This document shows positions 1 to 8,794 of a stretch of 64,000 nt of DNA, piece after piece; position 1 is the stretch's first letter; the number at the start of each line of letters is the position of its first letter. The notes under the pieces were generated by a model that worked only from the letters and a program-made list of their open reading frames with translations, was not told the origin of the DNA and did not search any database. This DNA is from Rhodoferax potami (GTDB taxonomy: Bacteria; Pseudomonadota; Gammaproteobacteria; Burkholderiales; Burkholderiaceae_C). A program made the position numbers and the translations under genes. The DNA lies in contig NZ_JAVBIJ010000001.1 in the NCBI RefSeq assembly GCF_032193765.1, forward strand, positions 124,001 through 188,000, written 5' to 3'.

Positions 1-496
1 GGTCTTGCGGGGTGCCGTCCATCCACTCTTCCCGCCATTCTTGGTTGCGTTTGTCCCACGCACGGGCAAGGTGATCGAGTTGCGCAAGGGTCAACGTCGG
101 TGCAATTGCCAGCGCGGTGGGTGTGGTGCGGTCCAACACGGTTTGGAACCGTGTTTCCAGATAGCGAGAGAGCTGGCATACCTGCTCACCCGTCACGTTG
201 CTGGGGGCCGCCGCTTGCAGGTTCTTAAGCATGTCTGCGATCTGCGGGAGCTCCTCTTTTCGGTGCCAAGTTTGCAGCGCTTGCAGATCGCTACGTAGCT
301 TGAGGCTTTGCGGGCTGTCTAGGTCCAGGTAGCCGTCCAGCCACCAGTAGGACAAATCCGGCGCATTGTTATAGGCCAAACGGACTGCTCCACAGCCAGT
401 CAAAGTCGCCGCGACACTCAGCAGCCCGATAATGGCGAACCAGCGCCGGGCATTGCGCCAGAGGCGCGCTAACTTTTCAAGTTTCAATAAAGGCAT
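1..496 (-). CDS. DUF6279-like lipoprotein (3' end outside window)
   Basis: Reading the minus strand from the ATG at 496-494 gives MPLLKLEKLARLWRNARRWF, a hydrophobic stretch and the lipobox LTGC, then an Ala/Leu/Trp-rich helical protein (AYNNAPDLSYWWLDGYLDL follows closely). This matches the DUF6279 family of probable outer-membrane lipoproteins, function unknown. About 165 residues are visible and the frame stays open to the window edge. Its start codon overlaps that of glmU, which is read the other way. The family call is from recognition of the YNNAPDLSYWWLD signature; the lipoprotein call is from the lipobox. Confidence 0.75.
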   Translation of the reverse strand, partial: MPLLKLEKLARLWRNARRWFAIIGLLSVAATLTGCGAVRLAYNNAPDLSYWWLDGYLDLDSPQSLKLRSDLQALQTWHRKEELPQIADMLKNLQAAAPSNVTGEQVCQLSRYLETRFQTVLDRTTPTALAIAPTLTLAQLDHLARAWDKRNQEWREEWMDGTPQD

Positions 497-1946
497 GGCT
501 TTGACTTCTAGTTCCCCTCTTGCAAACGTCGAATCGTCTACTGCACCGGTGGATGTGGTCATTATGGCGGCGGGCAAAGGCACGCGCATGCGTAGCAAAA
601 TTCCCAAGGTCTTGCAGCGCTTGGCCGGCCGGCCGCTGTTGCAGCATGTGGTCGACACGGCTGCCGATTTGCAGGCCCGCCATGTGGTGGTGATCACCGG
701 GCATGGTGCTATCGAAGTTGAAGCAGCCTGCGCAGGCTTTTCGAGGGCTAGCGCCGATTTTTCTTTGAATTTCGTGCGGCAGGAGCCTCAGCTCGGCACA
801 GGGCATGCGGTGCAGCAGGCTGCGCCGGTACTGCCGGATGACGGTGTGGTGGTGGTCTTGTCCGGTGATGTGCCCTTGACCCAGTCCGACACGCTGTTTC
901 ACCTGATCCAGGCCAGTGGCGGCGACAAGCTGGCCTTGCTGACGCTGGAGCAAAGCAACCCGGCCGGCTATGGCCGTATCGTGCGCGACGCCGGTGGCGC
1001 GGTGCAGGCCATCGTGGAGCACAAAGACGCCAGCGAAGCGCAGCGCGCCATTACCGAGATTTACAGTGGAATCATGGCGGTGCCTGCTGCGCGGCTGAAG
1101 GCCTGGCTGGCGCGCCTGGACAACCGTAACGCCCAACAAGAGTATTACCTGACCGATGTCGTGAAGTTTGCGGTGGCGGATGGTGTCGGAGTGGTCGGAC
1201 ACAAAATCACCGATGCGGTGCAGGTCGCCGGCGTCAACAGCCCGGTACAACTGGCAGAGCTGGAGCGCGCCTACCAACTGCAGCAAGCGCACCGGTTGAT
1301 GGAAGAGGGCGTGCGCCTGGCGGACCCCGCCCGCATTGATGTGCGGGGCGATTTGCTCTGCGCCCATGATGTCAGCATCGATGTGAACTGCGTGTTTTCG
1401 GGGCAGGTGAGTTTGGGGGAGGGGGTCTCGATCGGCGCGAACTGCGTGATCGCGAATGCCGTGATCGAAGCGGGTGCCGTGATTCACCCTTTCACCCATA
1501 TCGATGGCGAGAAACAGGGCGTCAGTGTAGGTGCGGGTGCACTCATCGGGCCGTTTGCCCGCTTGCGCCCCGGCGCGCAGCTGGGGCCAGAGGTGCACAT
1601 TGGCAACTTTGTGGAGGTGAAAAACTCCACCATGGCCGCCGGTGCCAAAGCCAATCACCTCGCCTATTTGGGCGATGCTACGGTTGGTGAGCGGGTCAAC
1701 TATGGTGCTGGCAGCATTACCGCCAACTACGACGGTGCGAACAAACACCGCACGGTGATCGAGGCAGATGTGCACATCGGCAGCAACTGTGTGTTGGTCG
1801 CTCCGGTCACTATCGGGGCCGGGGGCACCGTGGGTGGTGGCTCCACCATCACCAAGAGCACCGAAGCCGGCGCATTGAGTGTGGCCCGCGGCAAGCAGGT
1901 GAGCATTGCCAACTGGAGCCGCCCAGTCAAAAAGCCGAAAGCTTGA
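495..1946 (+). CDS. glmU: bifunctional GlmU: GlcNAc-1-P uridyltransferase / GlcN-1-P acetyltransferase
   Basis: Makes UDP-GlcNAc from glucosamine-1-phosphate in the cytoplasm, feeding peptidoglycan and LPS. The 483-residue product has the N-terminal nucleotidyltransferase signature IMAAGKGTRMRSKIPKVL (about residues 23-40), LSGDVPL, the linker, and a C-terminal left-handed beta-helix of hexapeptide repeats ending in the acetyltransferase motif NHLAYLGDATVG...NYGAGSITANYDG. The start at 495 (MALTSSSPLANVESS) follows an AAAGG stretch. An upstream in-frame ATG at 432 would add 21 basic residues that are read through the neighbouring lipoprotein gene, so it was not chosen. glmS, the enzyme two steps earlier, lies 2.8 kb downstream. 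Confidence 0.95.
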   Translation: MALTSSSPLANVESSTAPVDVVIMAAGKGTRMRSKIPKVLQRLAGRPLLQHVVDTAADLQARHVVVITGHGAIEVEAACAGFSRASADFSLNFVRQEPQLGTGHAVQQAAPVLPDDGVVVVLSGDVPLTQSDTLFHLIQASGGDKLALLTLEQSNPAGYGRIVRDAGGAVQAIVEHKDASEAQRAITEIYSGIMAVPAARLKAWLARLDNRNAQQEYYLTDVVKFAVADGVGVVGHKITDAVQVAGVNSPVQLAELERAYQLQQAHRLMEEGVRLADPARIDVRGDLLCAHDVSIDVNCVFSGQVSLGEGVSIGANCVIANAVIEAGAVIHPFTHIDGEKQGVSVGAGALIGPFARLRPGAQLGPEVHIGNFVEVKNSTMAAGAKANHLAYLGDATVGERVNYGAGSITANYDGANKHRTVIEADVHIGSNCVLVAPVTIGAGGTVGGGSTITKSTEAGALSVARGKQVSIANWSRPVKKPKA

Positions 1947-1949
1947 TGC

Positions 1950-2717
1950 ATGGCGGAGCCGCTTTCCCACCAAGATCTGCAGCAGAGGGTTGACGCACTC
2001 GAAGCGGAGCTGGCCGCCAGCCGTGCGAGCTTGCAAGAATTTACCTACGCGGTATCTCACGATTTGCGGGCGCCTCTGCGGCACTTGGTGTCGTTTGCGC
2101 AGTTGCTGGAAGAAGAGGCCGGTTCGCAACTGCAAGGCGAGAGCGCTGATTTTTTGCGCACGATCTCTGCATCGGCCCGGCACATGGGCGAGCTGCTGGA
2201 TGCGCTGACAGGCTTGTCGCGTATCGATGGGTTGCCGGTGCAATGGTCGGATGTCGCGTTGGAGCCGGTGCTCAAAGATACCTGGGCAGAAGTACAAGCG
2301 ACGGACCCGGCACGGGAAGTGCCGGTGGCCTGGAGCGTTCCGTCTGGTGCGGTGCTGTCCACCGATCCCCAGTTGTTGCGCCAAGCCGTGTTGCAGGTGC
2401 TTGGCAATGCTTTCAAATTTACAGCGCGTACGCCACAACCGCAGGTTCAGGTCACGGTGGATTTAGAGCCGGGCGGCGACCTGGTGTGCCGGGTGGCGGA
2501 TAACGGTGCGGGTTTCAACCCTGCCATGCACGACAAGCTTTTTAAGGTATTTGGGCGCCTGCACACCGCCAAGCAGTTTCCCGGTTTGGGGGTAGGGCTG
2601 CTGAGTGCACAAAGGCTGTTGCACAAGGTGGGTGCAAGGGTGAGTTTGACCGCAATAGCACCATGCGGAGCGGTCGCCGAGATCCGGTTTCAAGGCGCAA
2701 AAGAAAGCCCGGTCTGA
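1950..2717 (+). CDS. orphan sensor histidine kinase without a sensor domain
   Basis: A 255-residue kinase with an H-box (FTYAVSHDLRAPLRHLVSF, about 31-49), an N-box (LGNAFKF), a G1 box (DNGAGF), an F-box (LFKVFGRLH) and a G2 box (GLGVGL). The resemblance is to the HisKA/HATPase_c kinase core of phytochrome-type kinases. The first 30 residues form a short coiled coil; there is no membrane segment, PAS or GAF domain, so input must come from a partner or the coiled coil. It starts 3 bases after the glmU stop and is probably cotranscribed. No response regulator is adjacent. Confidence 0.85.
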   Translation: MAEPLSHQDLQQRVDALEAELAASRASLQEFTYAVSHDLRAPLRHLVSFAQLLEEEAGSQLQGESADFLRTISASARHMGELLDALTGLSRIDGLPVQWSDVALEPVLKDTWAEVQATDPAREVPVAWSVPSGAVLSTDPQLLRQAVLQVLGNAFKFTARTPQPQVQVTVDLEPGGDLVCRVADNGAGFNPAMHDKLFKVFGRLHTAKQFPGLGVGLLSAQRLLHKVGARVSLTAIAPCGAVAEIRFQGAKESPV

Positions 2718-2726
2718 GCCGGGCTT
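2697..2726 (-). terminator. rho-independent terminator for the small secreted protein gene
   Basis: Stem AAGCCCGG (2705-2712) and CCGGGCTT (2719-2726) with a 6-nt loop. Read on the minus strand it is followed by TTTCTTTTG, so it ends transcription coming from 2960. The stem includes the stop codon of the kinase gene on the other strand. Confidence 0.7.
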
Positions 2727-2765
2727 GAAGCTTGACGGACCCTGTGTACGGGTCCCGGGCTTGGC

Positions 2766-2960
2766 TTACCAAGTCTTCACTTTGTCCAGCTCAGCGTAGG
2801 GGTCAGCCGCTGTGGTGCTCTTGGCATCTTTGGCAGCCTTGGCTGCGGCGGCCTGCTTTTCTGCAGCCTGGGTCGCAGTGGCAGTGTCTTGGGCCATGGC
2901 TTGGCCTGCGAAGGCAGCAGCCAATGTGAAAGCGATAGTGGCGATAGTGGTCTTGTTCAT
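2766..2960 (-). CDS. small secreted protein of unknown function
   Basis: A 64-residue product with a clear Sec signal peptide (MNKTTIATIAFTLAAAFAGQ, cleavage expected after AMA) and a mature part of about 41 residues that is very Ala/Lys rich (EKQAAAAKAAKDAKS) ending DPYAELDKVKTW. A longer in-frame extension exists, but the signal peptide and the AGGAA at the right distance fix the start at 2960. It is divergent from a LysR regulator. The arrangement mirrors the DUF4148/LysR pair at 31447-35284, so it may be controlled by that regulator (inference). Function not recognised. Confidence 0.75.
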   Translation of the reverse strand: MNKTTIATIAFTLAAAFAGQAMAQDTATATQAAEKQAAAAKAAKDAKSTTAADPYAELDKVKTW

Positions 2961-3052
2961 GATGAAGTTCCTTTCCAAAGTTGAAGATTCCGCTGCGGCG
3001 GTTTTCAGTCCGTCTGAACAGCATCGATGGGGCGGTAAATACTTGCGTCTCG

Positions 3053-3072
3053 TCGATGGGATGAACTGTAAA
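3053..3072. promoter_or_regulatory. 20-bp motif shared between the two LysR intergenic regions
   Basis: TCGATGGGATGAACTGTAAA lies between the divergent small-protein and LysR genes. 18 of 20 bases are repeated at 32098-32117 in the equivalent position of the second LysR locus. It could be the regulator binding site or promoter core; the role is inferred from conservation and location only. Confidence 0.45.
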
Positions 3073-3164
3073 ATTTCTGAATCCAAAGATAAACAATCAA
3101 AATAACATCGCGGCATTGCTGAAACGGAAACAATCGATCGCGTGTAACTCGCTAAAGTGACTCC

Positions 3165-4103
3165 ATGGACCGTTTGCTCTCAATGCGTGTGTTTCAAAAA
3201 GTCATCGACGAAGGGGGCTTTGCTGCGGCCGCCCGGGCCTTGGAGATGTCGCCGGCCGTCGTGACCCGGCTTGTGGCCGACCTCGAGGAGCACTTGGGCA
3301 CCCGCTTGTTGCATCGGTCGACCCGGCGTGTGTCATTGAGTGAGGCCGGCGACGCGTATCTGGCAAGGGTGCGCGCCATCTTGCAAGACATTGATGAAGC
3401 GGATGCCATTGCCCACCTTCACACCCAGGAGTTGTCAGGCGAGCTCAATGTGCTGTCTACGCCCGTGTTGGCGACCTATGTGTTGGCGCCACTGCTCGCG
3501 GGCTTCAGGGCGCAGTACCCCAAAATCACCTTGCATGTGCAAGTGGAGTCCTTCGAAGAGCCGCCAGTAGAAGCACACGACGTGACGCTGTTCACTGCGG
3601 ACGAGGCTTTTGACGGCACGATCGTGGCCAGAAAAATCGCGTCAACCCGTGGCATTCTGGTCGCGACCCCTGACTACTTGCGCCGCATGGGGATCCCTGT
3701 CAATCCGCAAGACTTGGTCAACCACCATTGCCTTGAACTCAAAGGCGGTATTGCGCGTCACCGGCGTTGGCATTTGCGCAATGAGCTGGACTTGAACGAA
3801 TCCATAGACCTGAATCTCACCCCAGTTCTCAGCTCCAACCATATTGAAACCTTGATTTCCGCCACGCTGGACGGTGCGGGCATCACCCCTTGCACGGTGG
3901 AGTTGGTTGCTCCATTTTTAGCCAGTGGTGACTTGGTGCGGGTGCTGTCTCCGTGGGTTGCAGGTCAGTTGCACCTCTATGCAGCCTTGCCCAGTCGGCA
4001 GTATTTGCCGAGGCGCACCCGGGTGTTTTTGGACTATCTGTCAGAGCAAACCGCATTGCTGCTGGCAGGAGCCCACGAGGCCTGCGGCGGCCAATGCCAG
4101 TGA
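3165..4103 (+). CDS. LysR-family transcriptional regulator
   Basis: A 312-residue regulator with an N-terminal winged helix-turn-helix (MDRLLSMRVFQKVIDEGGFA, AAARALEMSPAVVTRLVADL, about 1-60) and a substrate-binding domain. The MDRLxxMRxFxxVxxxGxFA start is typical of the CrgA/DsdC-like LysR subgroup. It is divergent from the small secreted protein gene at 2766-2960. A paralogue, closely similar over its full length once an IS insertion is removed, is at 32210-35284. The effector is not known. Confidence 0.92.
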   Translation: MDRLLSMRVFQKVIDEGGFAAAARALEMSPAVVTRLVADLEEHLGTRLLHRSTRRVSLSEAGDAYLARVRAILQDIDEADAIAHLHTQELSGELNVLSTPVLATYVLAPLLAGFRAQYPKITLHVQVESFEEPPVEAHDVTLFTADEAFDGTIVARKIASTRGILVATPDYLRRMGIPVNPQDLVNHHCLELKGGIARHRRWHLRNELDLNESIDLNLTPVLSSNHIETLISATLDGAGITPCTVELVAPFLASGDLVRVLSPWVAGQLHLYAALPSRQYLPRRTRVFLDYLSEQTALLLAGAHEACGGQCQ

Positions 4104-4117
4104 ATTGAACTCACGGC

Positions 4118-4609
4118 TTAGCGGGGCGCATGCATCGGCAGCTCTGCGCCAAATTTGCTGCGGTGTACGCTGAAGAACGCTTTCACGTTGCGCACATTGG
4201 CATCGGTGGTGAATAAGCGCTGGGTGAGGGCTTGGTAAGCCGGCATGTCCCAGGTGTGGACCACGAGGCAAAAGTCAGGGCCCGGGGACACCCGGTAGCA
4301 CTGCTGCACCGCGGCCTCTAGAGCCACTCTCTTCTCAAACGCTTCCAGTGCGCCAGTATCTTGCCGGTCTAACGAGACTTCCACGATCGCCGTGAGCCCG
4401 TGGCCCGTGTGGGCAGCCAGGGTTTGCGGGTTCAGCACGGCCACTTGCTTTTCAATCAAGCCGCTCTCACGCAAGCGTTTGACGCGGCGCAAGCAGGTCG
4501 GCGCCGAGGTGTGAACCCGGTCGGCCAAGACCTGATTGCTCAGGGATGCGTCTTTTTGCAGTTGCTCCAGCAACTGCAGATCGATGGCATCAAGTTCTAT
4601 TTCTTTCAT
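4118..4609 (-). CDS. Lrp/AsnC-family transcriptional regulator
   Basis: A 163-residue protein with an N-terminal helix-turn-helix (ELDAIDLQLLEQLQKDASLS, then NQVLADRVHTSAPTCLRRVK) and a C-terminal RAM/AsnC ligand domain (VVHTWDMPAYQALTQRLF). These regulators form octamers and respond to amino acids. It is convergent with the LysR gene (gap 14 bp) and divergent from glmS; the 135-bp AT-rich gap between it and glmS holds both promoters. Family assignment is secure; the amino acid sensed is unknown. Confidence 0.93.
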   Translation of the reverse strand: MKEIELDAIDLQLLEQLQKDASLSNQVLADRVHTSAPTCLRRVKRLRESGLIEKQVAVLNPQTLAAHTGHGLTAIVEVSLDRQDTGALEAFEKRVALEAAVQQCYRVSPGPDFCLVVHTWDMPAYQALTQRLFTTDANVRNVKAFFSVHRSKFGAELPMHAPR

Positions 4610-4744
4610 TGAATTAAGATTTCTGAAATAAAAACATATTGTCTTGTAAATGTGAAATTTAAAGTCAAAAAAATTTGAATTTCAATCGGTAATTTCTCAT
4701 CAAAACTCTACCATTCGCTCCATTGTTTGTTTTGGAGGTTTTCT

Positions 4745-6640
4745 ATGTGCGGCATCGTCGGCGCGGTTTCTACCCGGAATATTGTTCCCGTTTTGGTTCA
4801 GGGCTTGGAGCGCCTGGAGTACCGGGGTTACGACTCCTGCGGTGTTGCGGTGTACGGGCTGGGGGCACAAAGCGGCCTGCGCCGCGCGCGTAGCACGGCA
4901 CGGGTGTCCGAGCTGATGGAGCAGGTCGCGGCAGGCGATGTGCAAGGACATTTGGGCATTGCACACACCCGCTGGGCCACTCACGGTGCCCCTGTGGTGC
5001 ACAACGCCCACCCCCACTTCAGTCACGGAACCGGTGCAGATGCCGAGAGCAAGCCCGGCCGCATCGCGCTGGTGCACAACGGCATCATTGAAAACCACGA
5101 TGAACTCCGTGCCGCCCTCAAGGCCAAGGGTTATGTGTTTCATAGCCAGACCGATACCGAGGTGATTGCCCACTTGGTCGATAGCCTCTACGACGGTGAT
5201 TTGTTTGAGGCCGTGAAGGCCGCTGTTTTGCAGTTGCACGGAGCGTATGCGATTGCCGTGTTTTGCAAAGATGAGCCGCAGCGTTTGATTGGTGCCCGGG
5301 CGGGCTCGCCCCTGATTTTGGGCGTGGGCAAAGACGGACAAGAGCACTTTCTGGCGAGTGACGCAATGGCCTTGGCCGGTGTGACCGATCAGATCGTGTA
5401 CCTGGAAGAGGGTGATGTGGTCGACTTGCAGCTTGGCAAGTACTGGTTGCTCGACAAAGCGCACAAGGCGGTTGCACCTGCACAGCGCCCGGTCAAAACC
5501 GTGGTGGCCCACAGCGGCGCGGCTGAACTGGGCCCTTACCGCCATTACATGCAAAAAGAGATTTTCGAGCAGCCACGCGCCATTGCCGATACGCTGGAAG
5601 GCGTGGAAGGCATCGTGCCGGAGTTGTTTGACCAACAGGGCAACCACCAGCCTGGTGCCAATGCGGCCCGGGTGTTCCAGCAAATCGACAATGTGCTGAT
5701 CCTGGCGTGCGGCACTAGCTATTACAGCGGCTGTGCTGCTAAATACTGGATCGAGAGCATTGCCAAAATTCCATGCAATGTGGAAGTTGCCAGTGAATAC
5801 CGTTACCGGGACTCGGTTCCCAACCCCAAGACCCTGGTGGTCACCATCACTCAGAGTGGCGAAACCGCCGACACGCTGGCGGCCTTGCGCCATGCACAAA
5901 GCCTGGGCATGCAGCACACGCTCACCATTTGCAATGTGGCTACCAGCGCCATGGTGCGCGAATGCAGTCTGGCGTATGTAACGCGGGCGGGTGTGGAAAT
6001 CGGCGTGGCATCCACCAAGGCCTTTACCACCCAGTTGGCAGGTTTGTTTTTGTTGACCTTGTGCCTGGCCCAGGCAAAGGGCCGTTTGAGCGATGCCGAT
6101 GAGGCCCGCCATTTGAAAGCCATGCGCCATCTGCCGGCAGCGCTCCAGGCGGTGTTGGCTCTGGAGCCCCAGATCATTGCGTGGGCCGATGACTTTGCCA
6201 AAAAAGAAAACGCCCTCTTTTTAGGCCGTGGTCTGCATTACCCGATTGCTCTCGAAGGTGCGCTCAAGCTCAAAGAAATCACCTATATCCACGCAGAAGC
6301 CTATGCGGCGGGCGAACTTAAGCATGGGCCTTTGGCCTTGGTGACCAGTGACATGCCTGTCGTAACCGTGGCACCGAATGACGCCTTGCTTGAAAAGCTC
6401 AAGAGCAATATGCATGAGGTGCGCGCCCGCGGTGGTGTGCTCTACGTGCTGGCCGATGCCGATACCAAAATTGAGAGCGGCGAAGGCTTGCACGTCATCC
6501 GCATGCCGGAGCATTACGGCGAGCTTTCACCGTTGCTGCACGTGGTTCCCTTGCAATTGCTGTCGTATCACACCGCCTTGGCAAAGGGCACGGACGTCGA
6601 CAAGCCGCGCAACCTCGCCAAGAGCGTGACCGTCGAGTAA
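4745..6640 (+). CDS. glmS: glutamine--fructose-6-phosphate aminotransferase (isomerizing)
   Basis: Converts fructose-6-phosphate and glutamine to glucosamine-6-phosphate, the first step toward UDP-GlcNAc. The 631-residue protein begins [12 protein letters not shown], with Cys2 as the N-terminal nucleophile of the glutaminase domain; this requires the start at 4745, which follows GGAGG. Two SIS sugar-isomerase domains follow ([39 protein letters not shown]) and the conserved tail [11 protein letters not shown]. The last codons form the left attachment repeat of the island that follows. No glmS ribozyme is expected or seen upstream. Confidence 0.97.
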   Translation: MCGIVGAVSTRNIVPVLVQGLERLEYRGYDSCGVAVYGLGAQSGLRRARSTARVSELMEQVAAGDVQGHLGIAHTRWATHGAPVVHNAHPHFSHGTGADAESKPGRIALVHNGIIENHDELRAALKAKGYVFHSQTDTEVIAHLVDSLYDGDLFEAVKAAVLQLHGAYAIAVFCKDEPQRLIGARAGSPLILGVGKDGQEHFLASDAMALAGVTDQIVYLEEGDVVDLQLGKYWLLDKAHKAVAPAQRPVKTVVAHSGAAELGPYRHYMQKEIFEQPRAIADTLEGVEGIVPELFDQQGNHQPGANAARVFQQIDNVLILACGTSYYSGCAAKYWIESIAKIPCNVEVASEYRYRDSVPNPKTLVVTITQSGETADTLAALRHAQSLGMQHTLTICNVATSAMVRECSLAYVTRAGVEIGVASTKAFTTQLAGLFLLTLCLAQAKGRLSDADEARHLKAMRHLPAALQAVLALEPQIIAWADDFAKKENALFLGRGLHYPIALEGALKLKEITYIHAEAYAAGELKHGPLALVTSDMPVVTVAPNDALLEKLKSNMHEVRARGGVLYVLADADTKIESGEGLHVIRMPEHYGELSPLLHVVPLQLLSYHTALAKGTDVDKPRNLAKSVTVE

Positions 6641-6641
6641 G
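6625..6641 (+). repeat. left attachment-site direct repeat (glmS 3' end)
   Basis: CGTGACCGTCGAGTAAG, matching CGTTACCGTCGAGTAAG at 16445-16461 in 16 of 17 bases (13 contiguous identical). It encodes VTVE-stop of GlmS, so insertion leaves the protein intact. Confidence 0.85.
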
Positions 6642-6642
6642 G

Positions 6643-6658
6643 TGGCTAGGGGGTAATT
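6643..6658 (+). repeat. left terminal inverted repeat of the island
   Basis: TGGCTAGGGGGTAATT sits 1 bp inside the left direct repeat. Its reverse complement, with one mismatch, is AATTACCCCCCAGCCA at 16421-16436 near the other end. These may be recombinase arm sites or transposon-like ends. Confidence 0.75.
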
Positions 6659-7041
6659 TACTTTCCCCTACCGTCCCTCTTTTCCACCCGTATTTGGGTC
6701 GTTTTAGAGCCTTCTAGGAGCTTGTAACCCTTGGCTTTCACCTTTGGGTCGTTCCACTTGAGCTTGTCCCCTACGATGGGGTGTTTGAAGTGGATTTCTA
6801 GCTCGTGATCTCGGGTTTTAGGAAGGAACCGACACTCGATCTTTTCGATCAAGCCCTGAAGGTAAAGCTGACGCTGTTCATCGGTCAATTTAGCCTTCTC
6901 TTTGATCTCTTCACCGAACATACCAACCCAGTCAACCCATTCCTTCTTTTCTGTTTCACCACGGAGCTTCAGACGGAGGTTAGTGATGTCCGTTTTGTAG
7001 AGGTCAGCTTGTTCGTTTAATTTCTTTGAAGTACCAAACAC
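6658..7041 (-). CDS. probable C-terminal fragment of a large serine recombinase
   Basis: 127 residues, rich in Lys/Glu, with KKLNEQADLYKTDITNLRLK, then EWVDWVGMFGEEI, LTDEQRQLYLQGLIEKIECRF, HELEIHFKHPIVGDKLKWND and KGYKLLEGSKTTQI. The coiled-coil followed by a beta-rich tail resembles the C-terminal end of site-specific serine recombinases; this is pattern recognition, not a database result. The catalytic and DNA-binding domains are absent. Its reading frame overlaps the 3' end of the truncated hsdR by 38 bp, which points to a deletion that fused the two genes. No convincing ribosome-binding site precedes the ATG, so it may not be translated. Confidence 0.45.
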   Translation of the reverse strand: MFGTSKKLNEQADLYKTDITNLRLKLRGETEKKEWVDWVGMFGEEIKEKAKLTDEQRQLYLQGLIEKIECRFLPKTRDHELEIHFKHPIVGDKLKWNDPKVKAKGYKLLEGSKTTQIRVEKRDGRGK

Positions 7042-8794
7042 AATGCTTTCTAGATTGTGTGACGATCATTCCACGTGATCGACCTTGAATTTCTTTGGAG
7101 CCCTTGTCGATCCAATGATCCAACATGATTTGAACTTTGCTACGAATTGTCATCTCATGAGAGTCGACGTAACGTACAAGCTCTAGCTTCCCTTTACCAG
7201 TAGGAATCTCAATGTCACCGTCTTTGGTTTGTTTTACTTTAAAGTAGCGTTTGTATGTTGTGTAGTTCTGGAGTACGTCTAGAGTGAAGCCTTCATGGAT
7301 GGACTGGTACATCGAATAGATGTGGAACGGAACAAACTTTCCGTCCTGTGTCTTCGTACCGAATAATTCGAGTGTCTTTTCTTTGGGTGTACCTGTGAAG
7401 CCAAAGAATGAGATGTGAGATTGTTTTCCACGACTCTGAATCTCTTGACGAAGCATCTCTTCATAGTCGAAGTCGTCGTCATCTTCGTCAGATTTGGACA
7501 GAGACTTCTTGAGTTCTTTCGACATTTCACCCGATTGGCTGGAATGAACTTCGTCGATGATCACGCCGAAGGTTCTGTTTCCTAGTGAAGCAATCGTTTC
7601 GGAAATGAACGGGAATTTCTGGATGGTCGTAATGACAATATCTTTACCTTGTTCCAAAAACTTTTTGAGCTCTTGTGAGCCGTGTTCAACCCCGTTGACT
7701 ACTCCATCAATCTTTTCAAGCGAGCGAATCGTATTCCGTAGCTGATCATCAAGTACTGTTCTATCAGTCACAACGATGATGGTGTCGAATAAGCGCTTGG
7801 TGTCACCCTTTGAACGATACAACGAAGTCAGAGTATGAGACAGCCAGCCGATTGAATAGGATTTTCCAGAGCCTGTCGTATGTTGAACAAGGTAGTTCTT
7901 TCCGACACCATCTTTCTTAAGTTGTCGTCTGAACTTACGAATCAAGTCCAGCTGGTGGTATCGAGGAAAGACTAGAACTTCCTTGACTACTGAATCGATC
8001 TTTTGAGTCTTGTCGTTGAAGAAGAATTCCTTCTCTTTTGACAGATGAACAAAGTTCTCGAGAACATCAATCAATGAAGAAGGTGGAAGTATTTCTTCCC
8101 ACAGATATTTGGTTCGGTACCCACTCTCTACAGACGGATTCTCAAGATCACGGTTGTACGGAAGGAAGAAGGTTTTCTGTCCCGCTAACCGAGTGGTCAT
8201 GGACACTCGGTTGTTATCGACACAGAAATGAACCATACAGCGCTTGAAGTGAAGCAACGGTTCTTTTGGGTCTCGATCGAATCGGTACTGATTCTCAGAG
8301 TGCTTGACGTTCTGTCCAGTTAACTGATTCTTTAGCTCCATCGTCACGATGGGAAGCCCATTGAGAAAGAGAACCATGTCAATGGAGTTCTCATTCTGTT
8401 CTGAATAGTGAAGCTGTCTAACTACCGTGAATTGATTAGATTGGTAGAGTTTTAGGTGATCTGGATTGAGGTCGCTCTTGGGCTCGAAATAGCAAAGATT
8501 CAGATAGACCCCACGGTCAACAACTTGATTTCTTAGGACATCGATAATCCCACGCTTTGAAATTTCCGAAGATATACGAGCGAGGATTTTGTTTTCGGTA
8601 TCAACATCATAGATTTCTTGTAGACGACCCCATTGCTCAGGTTGTGTATCTTTGATGAAATCAATGACTTGATCACGAATCAAGCAAAGATTACGGTCAT
8701 ATTCACTAAAGTGGAGAGTAGAGTAACCAACGCTCTTCAGATGGTCTTCGATATGCTCTTCAAACTTTTTTTCTGTAGGGCTTAGTCCGCTCAT
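7004..8794 (-). pseudogene. hsdR: type I restriction enzyme R subunit, 3'-truncated
   Basis: The 596-residue frame has the HsdR nuclease region (DMVLFLNGLPIVTMELKNQL, with D..ExK), helicase Walker A (HTTGSGKSYSIGWL), the DEVH box (VIIDEVHSSQSG) and motif III (FFGFTGTP). It reaches the start of the second RecA-like domain (MIVTQSRKHCVWYF) and then ends. Full-length HsdR is usually about 1000 residues, so roughly 400 are missing, including helicase motifs V and VI. Restriction activity is therefore unlikely (inference). The start overlaps the hsdS end by 4 bp (ATGA), showing an original hsdM-hsdS-hsdR operon. Confidence 0.85.

Noticed and set aside
477..2438. 653-codon open frame on the minus strand across glmU
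   Set aside because: Antisense shadow of glmU and the kinase: composition is His/Arg/Gln-rich, with no ribosome-binding site or domain.
4700..6130. 476-codon open frame opposite glmS
   Set aside because: Antisense shadow; glmS is unmistakable on the plus strand.
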